A stretch of 64,000 nucleotides of DNA from Gracilimonas sediminicola (GTDB lineage Bacteria; Bacteroidota; Rhodothermia; Balneolales; Balneolaceae). Shown here piece after piece: positions 26,226-34,815 of the stretch (within the stretch, counting starts at the first letter, position 1; the number at the start of each line of letters is the position of its first letter). The stretch spans positions 893,309 to 957,308 of the forward strand of contig NZ_JANDBC010000001.1 in assembly GCF_024320785.1 (NCBI RefSeq), written 5' to 3'. The position numbers were made by a program, and so were the translations under genes. The notes beneath the pieces are model-generated. The model did not search any database. It saw only the letters and a list, made by a program, of their open reading frames with translations, and was not told the origin of the DNA.

Positions 26226-28145
26226 TTATTTTTGGTTTTCAAGTGTTTTCAGAAGACGAATGGTAATCTTCATAAAATTACCCTCCGATATTATTCCTAT
26301 AAGCCGGCTGTTTTTCACTACCGGGAGACAACCAATCTTTTGTTCCCTCAGTATTCTCATAGCCTCCATTATAGATGCCTCCGGGTGAATCGTAATAGGA
26401 TTTTGAAGCATGATATCGCTTACGGTTTTAGTGCCTGTGTCTTCACCTGCATCCTCAGCTTTTGAGTATTCACGCAGCAATTGCCTCATGGTGATCAACC
26501 CTATTAAGTGCTTCTGATCATCTTCTACGGGTAAATACCTGATCTTTCGCCAGTCTAACAGGTTGGCAACAAATTCGAGTATATCATCTTTATGAACGGT
26601 AAACAGGTCGGTAGTCATAAACTCTTCAACCATCAGGGATGACGGTTTCCAGTTTTCCAAATCTTCCAATTTCGCTAACCCCCATTTATGAACAGGTTCT
26701 CCTTTGTTTTGATTCTTCATCATCGCTGAAGTGATGGCTGTAAGTGCCTGATCTCTGTTACTCTCTTTAACTAAATTTCCATAAGATTTAACAACCCAAT
26801 AGGATCCGGTTTGTGCGCTTTTCACCCTCTCCTCTATCACACCAAGGTAGGTGTCAATGTCAGAAGAATTGATGTCAGCTTTTTTCAACCCATTTCGAGC
26901 AATCGGCAACAGTTCGTCTTTAATCAAATCAACCGCCGATACTTTCCGATCACCCGTCCACATAAATTTGGTATCCAGACCCATTTTGGATGCTGCAAAA
27001 AAGTTCATCCGGGCGTTATCAAAATCCAATTCTTTGGTAATATCCTTGTACTCATCTTCAAATCCATTCAACAGCCCCAGCCAAAAAGCTGCATTTGACA
27101 CTTCATCTACAACTGTGGGTCCCGATGGAAATATTCGATTTTCAATTCTCAAATGGGGCTTTCCGTTACTAATACCATAACAAGGCCTGTTCCACCTATA
27201 CACCGAAGAATTATGCACTTTAAGCGCCATAAGCTCTGGTGCCTTTCCTTCTTCCATAAGTTTTTCCACTTCTTCCTCAACTTCTGCACTCAGCATTACG
27301 CGGTATCGGGAAATATCTTCCTTATAAATATCAAGGATACTGTCTTCCAACCATTGGTTCCCAAAGGTTACACGTGGACTTGAGTCCCGCAGATGCTCTC
27401 CCACCTGCCGGGTATCGATGGATTGATGAAAAAGGGCTACCCGGGTTTCTGCCCAAAGGCGCTTCCCGAATAGGACGGGGGAATTTACCGCACAGGCTAA
27501 AACGGGAGCGGTAACCGCTTGTGCAATATTGTATCGGTTTACAAATTCATCAGGCTTAACCTGTAAATGTACCTGAAACCCGGTATTGCAAGCTTCCAAC
27601 AAGGGAGAATCAAATTTCATCAGCAACTCATCCATCCCCTGAATGCGAAGTTCAAACTCTTTACCTCTCAGTCTATTAATCGCTTCACACAGAGCCTCAT
27701 AACGCTGGAGCGGGGTTAAATTTTTGATATCCACATCCATCTTTCGGATGGTTGGCAAAATACCCGTAAGTAAAATATCGCCCCCCATCTCTCTAACCAC
27801 TTTCCTAACACGCTCCACATCTTCATGAAGATCATGCTCCATCTGTGAAAGGCTGTTGCCGGTAAATTCCAACGGCTCCATATTGATTTCCAGATTGAAG
27901 CGGGCAAACTCAGTGGTGTAATTTCCGTCTCCAAGTTTTTCCAGAACTTCCATCGACTTTGAAAACACCTTGCCATTCGGATCAACCATACAAAGCTCCT
28001 GCTCGGCCCCAATTCTTATGGTATCGGTTTCAAACCAGTCATTTTCAAGCATGGTTTTCAAGGCCCGCATATCGCGGAACACGTGCTTCATGAAGTTCTG
28101 CACCTGTTCGTTATCATCAGCAAGCTTTACGCGCTCTTCTCCCAT
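26226..28145 (-). CDS. Glutamate-cysteine-ligase-like GCS2 enzyme fused to a CBS pair
   Basis: 639 residues. Residues about 20-450 are a GCS2-type carboxylate-amine ligase domain (IGAEQELCMVDPNGKVFSK, FNLEINMEPLEF with the metal Glu residues, NTGFQVHLQVKPDEF, RIENRIFPSGPTVVDE). The C-terminal part has two CBS modules at about residues 505-565 and 575-632 (FMTTDLFTVHKDDIL, SDIMLQNPITIHPEASIMEA), which bind adenosyl ligands and often regulate the attached enzyme. GCS2 enzymes join glutamate to an amine, as in gamma-glutamylcysteine synthesis. No gshB is nearby, so glutathione itself is not assured. A regulatory energy-sensing role for the CBS part is inference. Confidence 0.9.
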   Translation of the reverse strand: MGEERVKLADDNEQVQNFMKHVFRDMRALKTMLENDWFETDTIRIGAEQELCMVDPNGKVFSKSMEVLEKLGDGNYTTEFARFNLEINMEPLEFTGNSLSQMEHDLHEDVERVRKVVREMGGDILLTGILPTIRKMDVDIKNLTPLQRYEALCEAINRLRGKEFELRIQGMDELLMKFDSPLLEACNTGFQVHLQVKPDEFVNRYNIAQAVTAPVLACAVNSPVLFGKRLWAETRVALFHQSIDTRQVGEHLRDSSPRVTFGNQWLEDSILDIYKEDISRYRVMLSAEVEEEVEKLMEEGKAPELMALKVHNSSVYRWNRPCYGISNGKPHLRIENRIFPSGPTVVDEVSNAAFWLGLLNGFEDEYKDITKELDFDNARMNFFAASKMGLDTKFMWTGDRKVSAVDLIKDELLPIARNGLKKADINSSDIDTYLGVIEERVKSAQTGSYWVVKSYGNLVKESNRDQALTAITSAMMKNQNKGEPVHKWGLAKLEDLENWKPSSLMVEEFMTTDLFTVHKDDILEFVANLLDWRKIRYLPVEDDQKHLIGLITMRQLLREYSKAEDAGEDTGTKTVSDIMLQNPITIHPEASIMEAMRILREQKIGCLPVVKNSRLIGIISEGNFMKITIRLLKTLENQK

Positions 28146-28232
28146 AGTCTGTTCCGTTAGATGGGTTGAATTTCATTCACCCTTAAATACCGACTTTGCG
28201 TACCCTTTTGCAAGTTTTTTGAAGGGCCTTTT

Positions 28233-30668
28233 TTACTGAATGGCGTCCACGTTTACATTTACCCTCACCGATGAGAATCTACCTTTGGTTTCTGCTTCAT
28301 ATACTCCCATAATTTTCTCCACAACTGCCTCGATATAACCCGCTCCTTTTTCGGGATCAATCTTCAGCGTTACCTCCCAAATGTACTTCTTATTCATCCA
28401 GGGAATGGCACCCGGCGAAGGCCCCAAAACAGCTAATTCAGGAACCACTCTCCCAATTGATGAGGTTAGCTGGTGGGCCGCCTGACTTACCTCTTGTTCC
28501 TTTGTAGATTTAAGCTCAAACTGTATCAGGCGTGAATAAGGCGGGTAATAAAGCGGTTTCCTGAATTCCATCTCCTGTCGTGCAAATCCCCGGTGATCGT
28601 GTTTTTTAGCAAACTGGATAGCTGGATTTTCCGGCTGCCGGCTTTGAAGAAATACGGTGCCGGCCTTCTCTCCTCGCCCCGATCTTCCTGAAACCTGGCT
28701 CAGCAGTTGGTACATTCTTTCTGTTGCCTGAAATGAGGGAAAGGCCAATTCCGTGTCGGTATCAATCACCCCTACCACCGTTACATTTGGGAAATCGAGT
28801 CCTTTGGCCACTAATTGAGTTCCAATTAATATATCTGCTTCACCTTCCCCGAATGTATTCAGAATCTGTTCATGAGCCCCTTTTCGGGAGGTGGAATCAC
28901 GGTCAAACCGGATTACGCTTGCCTCAGGGAACAAATCTCCGAGTTGCTCTTCGATATTTTGCGTTCCCGATCCTTGCACTTTCAGGTTTGGAGAACCGCA
29001 ATGCTCGCAGTTGGTATCGGCACGGCGGGAATACCCTGAGTAATGGCACATTAGCAGGTTTTTACGCTTGTGATACGTCAGGCTAACCGAACATTCCGGG
29101 CTTTGGGGGATATGCCCGCAATCTTCACATTGCAGATAACTGGCATAGCCGCGCCGGTTGTACAACAAGATAATTTGCTCTCCTTTTTCTAAAGCTTCTT
29201 CCATCTCCATAAAAAGAGGAACCGCCAGTTCGCCTCGCATAGCTCCTTTATACTGTTTTAGATCCAGCACCTCCACTTCGGGTAGCTTTGCTTCGGCATG
29301 GCGTTTTTTTAGTTCCAACATTTCGCACTTCCCTTTGGCCGCCATATTCAATGCCTGCATGCTTGGCGTAGCCGACCCCATAATGACAACAGCGTCGTTT
29401 TCCCGGGCTCTCACAATCGCCGTTTCCCGGGCATGATACCTGGGAGCGGGATCCATTTGCTTGTACGAGCTGTCGTGTTCTTCATCCAGAATAATAAGCC
29501 CCAGATTTTGTACCGGAGCAAACACTGCTGATCGTGGCCCAATGGCGATGTTCTTTTTCCCTGAATTCAGATCTTTCCAGGCCTGCAGCCGTTCACGGTT
29601 TGTCATTCGGCTGTGTAGAACAGCAATCTGATCACCAAAAATGCGGTAGAACCGGGATACCGTTTGCGGCGTAAGTGCAATCTCAGGAACTAACACTATG
29701 CCGCCTTTACCATTCTCCACCACTTGTTTGAGCGCATGGATATATACTTCGGTCTTTCCACTCCCTGTAATTCCAAACAGTAAATAATTGGCAAACTCTT
29801 CTTTCGTCAGTGATTCACTTATTTTCTCAAAGGCTTTTTCCTGATCCTCATTTAGGGTTTTTATGGATTCCGGTTCATGAGATAGGTGATCGATTTCGGT
29901 TTTCTTCTCCACATCCTGATAGGTAATCCAGCCTTCATCACGCAGTTTTTTTAGGGTGTATGAGGTTAGAACCGACTCCTCTGAAATATCAGATTGCCGA
30001 ATGGGAATTCTTTCAGCGATATATGAAAGTGCTTCTATCCACTTCAATTCACTGTTAGCATCGTCACTTTCTAAAAACGCTTGTACCGATTCTTCATTTC
30101 TTCCTTCAGCCCATATCCATTGCCGCTCTGTAGCTACCGTCACCTTCAGGTCTGGCTCTTCCCAAATCTCGATTACTTTCTTTTTAAGCAGCTTTGAGAA
30201 TACTTTATTTAAACCCGTTCCCTTATACCTTTTCTTGGCTTCATTCAGCGTTGTTTCTGATTGTTGAAGGTCTTCAATAATTTCCTTTTGGTCTTCGCTC
30301 AATCCTGCATCATCAACCGATTCAGATACTCTCAGGTATTTGCGGGAAACGAAGTTCAAACCCGCCGGCAGAGCAGCCTGAATTGTTTCTCCCCAGCTGC
30401 TATAATAGAACCTTGAAATCCATTGGGTAAGCTTCAAAAGCTCCTGCGACAGAAGAGGATCCTCATCCAGTATTTTTCGCAGGGGCTTTGTTTTGAAAGA
30501 AGGAGTTTGATTGTGAACACCGACAATCACACCAATGGCATAGTAGTTTCTGAATGGTATCCACACGCGCTGCCCGGGCTGTACAGAAGCCATAAGCTCT
30601 TTAGGCACGTGATAAGTAAACTGCTTTCGGACCGCTGCCGGTAAAGCTACATCAACAAAAATGGACAA
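28233..30668 (-). CDS. priA: Primosomal protein N' (replication restart helicase PriA)
   Basis: 811 residues. N-terminal 3'-DNA-binding domain (FVDVALPAAVRKQFTYHVP), then a helicase core with Walker A GITGSGKTEVYIHAL and DEEH (ILDEEHDSSYKQ), a zinc-binding insertion at 514-557, and the C-terminal helicase lobe (GTQLVAKGLDFPNVTVVGV). PriA reloads the replisome at collapsed forks. The first zinc site is intact (Cys514, Cys517, Cys554, Cys557), but in the second the expected outer cysteines are Ser523 and Ser544, leaving only Cys526 and Cys541. This was checked at codon level (AGC and TCA), so it is not an alignment slip. Confidence 0.96.
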   Translation of the reverse strand: MSIFVDVALPAAVRKQFTYHVPKELMASVQPGQRVWIPFRNYYAIGVIVGVHNQTPSFKTKPLRKILDEDPLLSQELLKLTQWISRFYYSSWGETIQAALPAGLNFVSRKYLRVSESVDDAGLSEDQKEIIEDLQQSETTLNEAKKRYKGTGLNKVFSKLLKKKVIEIWEEPDLKVTVATERQWIWAEGRNEESVQAFLESDDANSELKWIEALSYIAERIPIRQSDISEESVLTSYTLKKLRDEGWITYQDVEKKTEIDHLSHEPESIKTLNEDQEKAFEKISESLTKEEFANYLLFGITGSGKTEVYIHALKQVVENGKGGIVLVPEIALTPQTVSRFYRIFGDQIAVLHSRMTNRERLQAWKDLNSGKKNIAIGPRSAVFAPVQNLGLIILDEEHDSSYKQMDPAPRYHARETAIVRARENDAVVIMGSATPSMQALNMAAKGKCEMLELKKRHAEAKLPEVEVLDLKQYKGAMRGELAVPLFMEMEEALEKGEQIILLYNRRGYASYLQCEDCGHIPQSPECSVSLTYHKRKNLLMCHYSGYSRRADTNCEHCGSPNLKVQGSGTQNIEEQLGDLFPEASVIRFDRDSTSRKGAHEQILNTFGEGEADILIGTQLVAKGLDFPNVTVVGVIDTDTELAFPSFQATERMYQLLSQVSGRSGRGEKAGTVFLQSRQPENPAIQFAKKHDHRGFARQEMEFRKPLYYPPYSRLIQFELKSTKEQEVSQAAHQLTSSIGRVVPELAVLGPSPGAIPWMNKKYIWEVTLKIDPEKGAGYIEAVVEKIMGVYEAETKGRFSSVRVNVNVDAIQ

Positions 30669-30742
30669 AATATCGGTGTGATCTTGATTTCATGAATAAA
30701 GGAAGGAAAGCTTATCCAATTTCAACGCCTGAATCAACCAGT

Positions 30743-30832
30743 TTATAGAACCACTAGTAAATAAATCAGAATAATAAGTACCGGTAAGCTAAATACCAGT
30801 CCGCCTCTCCAATATGCCGTTCTGTTTCTCAT
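30743..30832 (-). CDS. 29-residue membrane peptide, tentative
   Basis: A short frame from ATG 30832 to a TAA at 30743, with an AGGAG Shine-Dalgarno about 8 bases upstream (AGGAGACGGTTATG). The product is basic at the N-terminus (MRNRTAYWRGG) and then one hydrophobic helix (LVFSLPVLIILIYLLVVL). It lies between priA and the second S23 gene, in the same direction. The size is small and there is no known family, so it could be chance; the ribosome site is the main support. Confidence 0.4.
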   Translation of the reverse strand: MRNRTAYWRGGLVFSLPVLIILIYLLVVL

Positions 30833-30922
30833 AACCGTCTCCTGTCTAACTATTTACCGCTGATGACAGATTTAGTTTCATCAACTGCAATCTTAATTAA
30901 ATCATTCTCTCCAAACACCACA

Positions 30923-30958
30923 TGAACATGTGAACATTGAACAAGGAACACCCAACGT
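30923..30958. repeat. Left heptad repeat (GAACANN) bracketing S23 gene 2
   Basis: Seven-base units TGAACAT, TGAACAA, GGAACAC and CCAACGT, reading plus strand and ending one base before the S23 stop codon. It is the inverted partner of the array at 31356-31390. Confidence 0.75.
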
Positions 30959-31330
30959 TTAAGTTTCTTTTCTAAGGTTGTGCGTTGCTGTTTGGATGCT
31001 CTTCACAAATATTGCAATGAGTTCATTGTTTTCTTTCAATATTTCATCCAAGATTAGGTCAGCAAGTATTCTTCTCTTTTTGAGAATAGAAATATTTACC
31101 TGCGTCTCTCTAAGTTCTTTGGCGCCAATTTTCAGTTTATGAATAAAATCTTTTCTTGATTCCGCACTTTGAGCTTCACCATGATGAAATGCCGGTGATG
31201 TTCCACTTTTTACTAATTGCTTAGCAAAATGGATTCCCATAACTGTTTTGGGCAGCTGATCAACAATTTCCAGTACCATAACTGAAAAATTTATCAGCCT
31301 TTCCTGTAAATCATATTTCACATTTCTCAT
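30959..31330 (-). CDS. S23/IVP-type four-helix-bundle protein, copy 2
   Basis: 123 residues (MRNVKYDLQERLINFSVMVLEIVDQLP, PKTVMGIHFAKQLVKSGTSPAFHHGEAQ, FIHKLKIGAKELRETQVNISIL). It is a diverged member of the same family as the gene at 8349-8705, with the SGTSPAFHHGEA motif in place of [12 protein letters not shown]. Both copies are enclosed by inverted heptad repeats, each copy with its own core word. Function is unknown. It sits between priA and comM on the minus strand with no obvious operon partner. Confidence 0.88.
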   Translation of the reverse strand: MRNVKYDLQERLINFSVMVLEIVDQLPKTVMGIHFAKQLVKSGTSPAFHHGEAQSAESRKDFIHKLKIGAKELRETQVNISILKKRRILADLILDEILKENNELIAIFVKSIQTATHNLRKET

Positions 31331-31355
31331 AAGTCTTCGTTTAAGTTATAGTTTA

Positions 31356-31390
31356 AAGTTCAACATTCGATGTTCCTTGTTCAGTGTTCT
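31356..31390. repeat. Right heptad repeat (GAACANN, minus strand) bracketing S23 gene 2
   Basis: On the minus strand five 7-base units run in exact phase: AGAACAC, TGAACAA, GGAACAT, then CGAATGT and TGAACTT. It is in inverted orientation to 30923-30958, and the comM stop codon (31389-31391) overlaps its last unit. Confidence 0.75.
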
Positions 31391-32930
31391 ACCCCAGCCA
31401 GCCTTCCCGGTCCAGGCTTCTGTATTGGATGGCTTCAGCCACGTGGTTTGATTTGATTTCTTCGGAGTGATCCAGATCGGCTACTGTCCTTGATACTTTC
31501 AGGATACGATCGTAGGCACGGGCCGAAAGTCCCAGGGAAGTAATCGCTTTTTTGAGGATAGATGAGCCGGCATCATCCAGCTTGCAGACTTTCCGGACGG
31601 TACGGGTACTCATTTGGGCATTGCAATAAACACCTTTCATCCCCATAAACCGTTTGGACTGAATTTTTCGGGCTTCCACTACCCGCTCCCGAATATCTTT
31701 AGAAGACTCCCCTTTTGCCTTCCCCGATAGTTCTTCGTAACTCACTTTATGTACTTCGATATGCAAATCAATCCGATCCAGCAACGGCCCGCTGATTTTG
31801 CTCAGATATCTTTGCATCTGCATCGAGCTGGTGCCATTCATTTCTTGTGGATCATACCAGTCACCTGATGGGGAAGGATTCATCGAAGCCACCAGCATCA
31901 CCCGGCTCGGATAGGTCACGCTCATTCGGGCCCTTGAAATGGATACGCTGCCATCTTCCAGCGGCTGGCGCATTACTTCCAGGGCGCTTCGCTTAAACTC
32001 CGGTAGTTCATCTAAAAAAAGCACTCCGTTATGCGCCATCGAAATCTCGCCGGGCATGGGAATGCTCCCCCCTCCCACCAAAGCCACATCCGATACCGTG
32101 TGATGAGGAGACCGAAACTGACGTTTAGTAATCAGTGCTTTTCCCGATTCCAGAATCCCCGATACCGAATGGATCTTGGTTGTTTCAAGAGCTTCCTCCA
32201 AAGTCAGCGGCGGCAGAATCGTTGGTATTCGGCGGGCCATCATGGTTTTTCCTGAACCCGGAGGACCTACCATAATTACATTATGTCCACCAGCAGCAGC
32301 AATCTCCAGGGCTCTTTTTACATTTTCCTGTCCACGGACATCACTGAAATCCAGCGGATTGTGTTTCCCATTCTGATGAAAATATTCCTGCACATTACTT
32401 CTCAATGGATCGATATTTCCGCGGTTTTCGAGCCAGTCTTTCACCTGGTTCAGATGCTCAAAAGGGAACACTTCAATCCCCTCCACAACTGCTGCTTCTC
32501 CGCCGTTTTCTTTGGGAACCACCAGGTATTTGAATCCTTTTTTGGCAGCCTCAACGGCAACCGGAAGTACTCCTTTGACCGGACGTATTTTTCCATCCAG
32601 TGCCAACTCTCCCAGCATTACGGTATCGTCCAGTTTGTCGGTATGGATTTGCCCTGACATATTCAAAATTCCGATGGCGAGGGGCAGATCAAATCCATTT
32701 CCTTCTTTAGGTAAGTCGGCCGGAGCCAGATTTGCGGTGATTCTTCCCAATGGATAATAAGAGCCCGTATTCCGGATGGCTGCTTCTACCCGGTCTCTTG
32801 ATTCTTTTACGGCGCGGTCCGGCAATCCCACCAAAAAGAACTTGACCATTCCATTGGTGTGATGTGTTTCTACGTCAATAATTTTTGCATCCACCCCCAC
32901 TGTGGATGCACAGTAAACTCTTGAAAGCAT
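31389..32930 (-). CDS. comM: YifB/ComM-family Mg-chelatase-like AAA ATPase
   Basis: 513 residues from ATG 32930 ([21 protein letters not shown]), the conserved family start; a longer frame from 33008 is rejected. Domains are an N-terminal Lon-like/ChlI fold domain, a Walker [18 protein letters not shown] at about residue 215, Walker [14 protein letters not shown], and the C-terminal four-helix lid ([19 protein letters not shown]). ComM proteins are hexameric helicases that extend branch migration during natural transformation. Whether this organism is competent cannot be told here. Upstream it is divergent from the DUF4342 gene. Confidence 0.93.
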   Translation of the reverse strand: MLSRVYCASTVGVDAKIIDVETHHTNGMVKFFLVGLPDRAVKESRDRVEAAIRNTGSYYPLGRITANLAPADLPKEGNGFDLPLAIGILNMSGQIHTDKLDDTVMLGELALDGKIRPVKGVLPVAVEAAKKGFKYLVVPKENGGEAAVVEGIEVFPFEHLNQVKDWLENRGNIDPLRSNVQEYFHQNGKHNPLDFSDVRGQENVKRALEIAAAGGHNVIMVGPPGSGKTMMARRIPTILPPLTLEEALETTKIHSVSGILESGKALITKRQFRSPHHTVSDVALVGGGSIPMPGEISMAHNGVLFLDELPEFKRSALEVMRQPLEDGSVSISRARMSVTYPSRVMLVASMNPSPSGDWYDPQEMNGTSSMQMQRYLSKISGPLLDRIDLHIEVHKVSYEELSGKAKGESSKDIRERVVEARKIQSKRFMGMKGVYCNAQMSTRTVRKVCKLDDAGSSILKKAITSLGLSARAYDRILKVSRTVADLDHSEEIKSNHVAEAIQYRSLDREGWLG

Positions 32931-33022
32931 GTTTTGTACCTGAATCTTTTTTATTGTGTTTACGTAGTTAGAGCGGTGAGAATCCAATTCCTTACAAAAA
33001 AATTTCATAAATCATACATATC

Positions 33023-33469
33023 ATGAAAAAAGAAGAAGCTAAAGAGAAGGCAAAAACCATTTATCAGGAAATACAGGGCGGCGTAAATGAGGTGATAAAG
33101 CAGATCCGGAATTTGATTAAAGAAGGAAGCGCCCGTAAGCTGATTATTAAGGACAAGGAAGGCGAAATTAAATTTCAGACTCAGCTGGCTTTTGGGGTAA
33201 GCGGGGCTGCACTTATCGGAGCGATGGCACCCGTCATTTCAGCCATCGGGATGTTTGCCATGTTCATCAACGATTACCAGATTATTGTGGAACGGGAAGT
33301 TACCGATGATGATGAGTATTCGGTGGATGCTGAATTTATAGACATCAAAGATGAGGACGAGTCGGAAGAAGAAAAGCCGAAAGCCAAGTCAAAGTCTAAA
33401 AAAGAAGATTCGGACTCCGAAGAAGAAGAGGAAAAGGAAGAAAAAACGGTTGGGAAGAAAAAGAAGTGA
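33023..33469 (+). CDS. DUF4342 domain protein with acidic-lysine tail
   Basis: 148 residues. The N-terminal 90 residues match DUF4342: an amphipathic helix (KEEAKEKAKTIYQEIQGGVNEVIKQIRNL), a basic RKLIIKDKEGEI strand, then a membrane-like hydrophobic stretch (LAFGVSGAALIGAMAPVISAIGMFAM). The remaining residues are highly charged (runs of Glu, Lys and Asp) and probably disordered. Function is unknown. The stop codon is part of an inverted repeat shared with the end of trxB. Confidence 0.85.
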   Translation: MKKEEAKEKAKTIYQEIQGGVNEVIKQIRNLIKEGSARKLIIKDKEGEIKFQTQLAFGVSGAALIGAMAPVISAIGMFAMFINDYQIIVEREVTDDDEYSVDAEFIDIKDEDESEEEKPKAKSKSKKEDSDSEEEEEKEEKTVGKKKK

Positions 33470-33538
33470 TAAGTAATTAAGTGATGAAGTGATTGAATTG
33501 CAGAACATAGCTCACTTCATCACTCGTTAATTTATCAC
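33466..33538. repeat. Imperfect inverted repeat between convergent genes, GTGAT words
   Basis: The left arm 33466-33492 and the right arm 33512-33538 match in 22 of 27 positions as reverse complements, with a perfect outer 13-base block (AGTGATGAAGTGA). The left arm consists of words AAGTGAT or AAGTAAT at a 7-8-base period. It could serve as a bidirectional terminator for the DUF4342 and trxB genes, although T tracts are weak. Confidence 0.6.
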
Positions 33539-33546
33539 CATATCAC

Positions 33547-34524
33547 TTACTTCCAATGAGATTCGGCGATGGCTTCTTCGCTTTCAAGCTCACCTAAATA
33601 GCGTTCGGCATCAAGAGCGGCTTTACATCCGGTTCCTGCTGCAGTTACTGCCTGTCGATAAACGGCATCCATGGCATCTCCGCAAGCAAACAATCCGGGT
33701 AGGTCGGTTTCGGTTGATTGACCTTTTGTTTTGATGTAGCCGACATCATCCATTTCCACCACACCTTTAAAAAGATCCGTGTTTGGCTTGTGACCGATAG
33801 CTACAAAAACGCCGGTTACGTCCTCTAATTCTGTTATTTCGCCAGTATTACTATTCTTTATTTTCACCCCATCCACAACTTGATCACCAAGAACTTCAAT
33901 CAGCTCGCTGTCCCACATAAATTCAATCTTGTCGTTGTTGAATGCGCGGGTTTGCATTGCCTTGGAAGCACGCAGCTCATCCCGACGATGAACGACAGTA
34001 ACTTTGCTGGCAAATTTAGTCAGGAAGGTGGCTTCCTCCATGGCTGTATCACCGCCACCAACTACAACTACATGCTGGTCGCGGAAGAATGCACCGTCGC
34101 AAGTTGCACATGCTGATACGCCTTTCCCTCTCAGCTTCTGCTCGCTTTCAAGGTGCAGCCATTTAGCTGAAGCGCCGGTGGATGCAATAATTGCATTCGC
34201 GTACACCTCGGTTTTTTCATCAACAGTGATTTTATAGGGGCGTTTGCTGAAGTCGATATCAGATACAAAACCGTACCGGCAGTCAGCCCCAAAGCGGGTA
34301 GCCTGCTCTCGGAAGTCCTGCATCATTTTCGGGCCCATTACTCCTTCCGGGTAGCCGGGAAAATTCTCTACATCGGTGGTGGTCATAAGCTGACCACCGG
34401 GCTCAGGACCTTCAAATACCAATGGGCTTAAATCGGCTCTGGCTGCATATAAAGCAGCAGTTAAACCTGCGGGCCCGCTTCCTACAATTACAACGTCAAA
34501 TGTTTTTCCGGCAATATCTTCCAT
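33547..34524 (-). CDS. trxB: Thioredoxin-disulfide reductase
   Basis: 325 residues. FAD-binding GSGPAGLTAALYAARA at the N-terminus, the redox pair Cys139 and Cys142 in ACATCDGAFF, the NADPH motif VVVGGGDTAMEEATFL, and the C-terminal FAD contact LFACGDAMDAVYRQAVTAAGTG. The enzyme transfers electrons from NADPH to thioredoxin in the cytoplasm. It is expressed on its own, convergent with the DUF4342 gene. Length and all motifs are standard. Confidence 0.97.
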   Translation of the reverse strand: MEDIAGKTFDVVIVGSGPAGLTAALYAARADLSPLVFEGPEPGGQLMTTTDVENFPGYPEGVMGPKMMQDFREQATRFGADCRYGFVSDIDFSKRPYKITVDEKTEVYANAIIASTGASAKWLHLESEQKLRGKGVSACATCDGAFFRDQHVVVVGGGDTAMEEATFLTKFASKVTVVHRRDELRASKAMQTRAFNNDKIEFMWDSELIEVLGDQVVDGVKIKNSNTGEITELEDVTGVFVAIGHKPNTDLFKGVVEMDDVGYIKTKGQSTETDLPGLFACGDAMDAVYRQAVTAAGTGCKAALDAERYLGELESEEAIAESHWK

Positions 34525-34815
34525 ATCTCAAATCTTTAGTTAATTCGACTCCAATTATAAGGTTTTGAGAACAAAATAATCTGTCTAATTCTCTATCGAA
34601 TTCATAGATCAAGCTTATGCTAAAACCTCAAAGTGTCACCTTCTATTTTCGTTTTAGAGATGCATTTCCAACCCGAGTTCTTACTTACCTGAAGACACCA
34701 TGCTCAAATAGGATAAGTCACTTTTAAATTCCCATAAAAAAGCGCTCCCAATAGCATTTGTGATATTCACCGATTTCATTATGTTAATCAAAATGTTTTA
34801 ACGGAGGATAAAAAA

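Noticed and set aside
34525-34815. Possible small RNA or gene in the trxB-pntAA gap
   Set aside because: No frame with a start signal, hairpin with T tract or repeat could be found; it probably just holds two divergent promoters.
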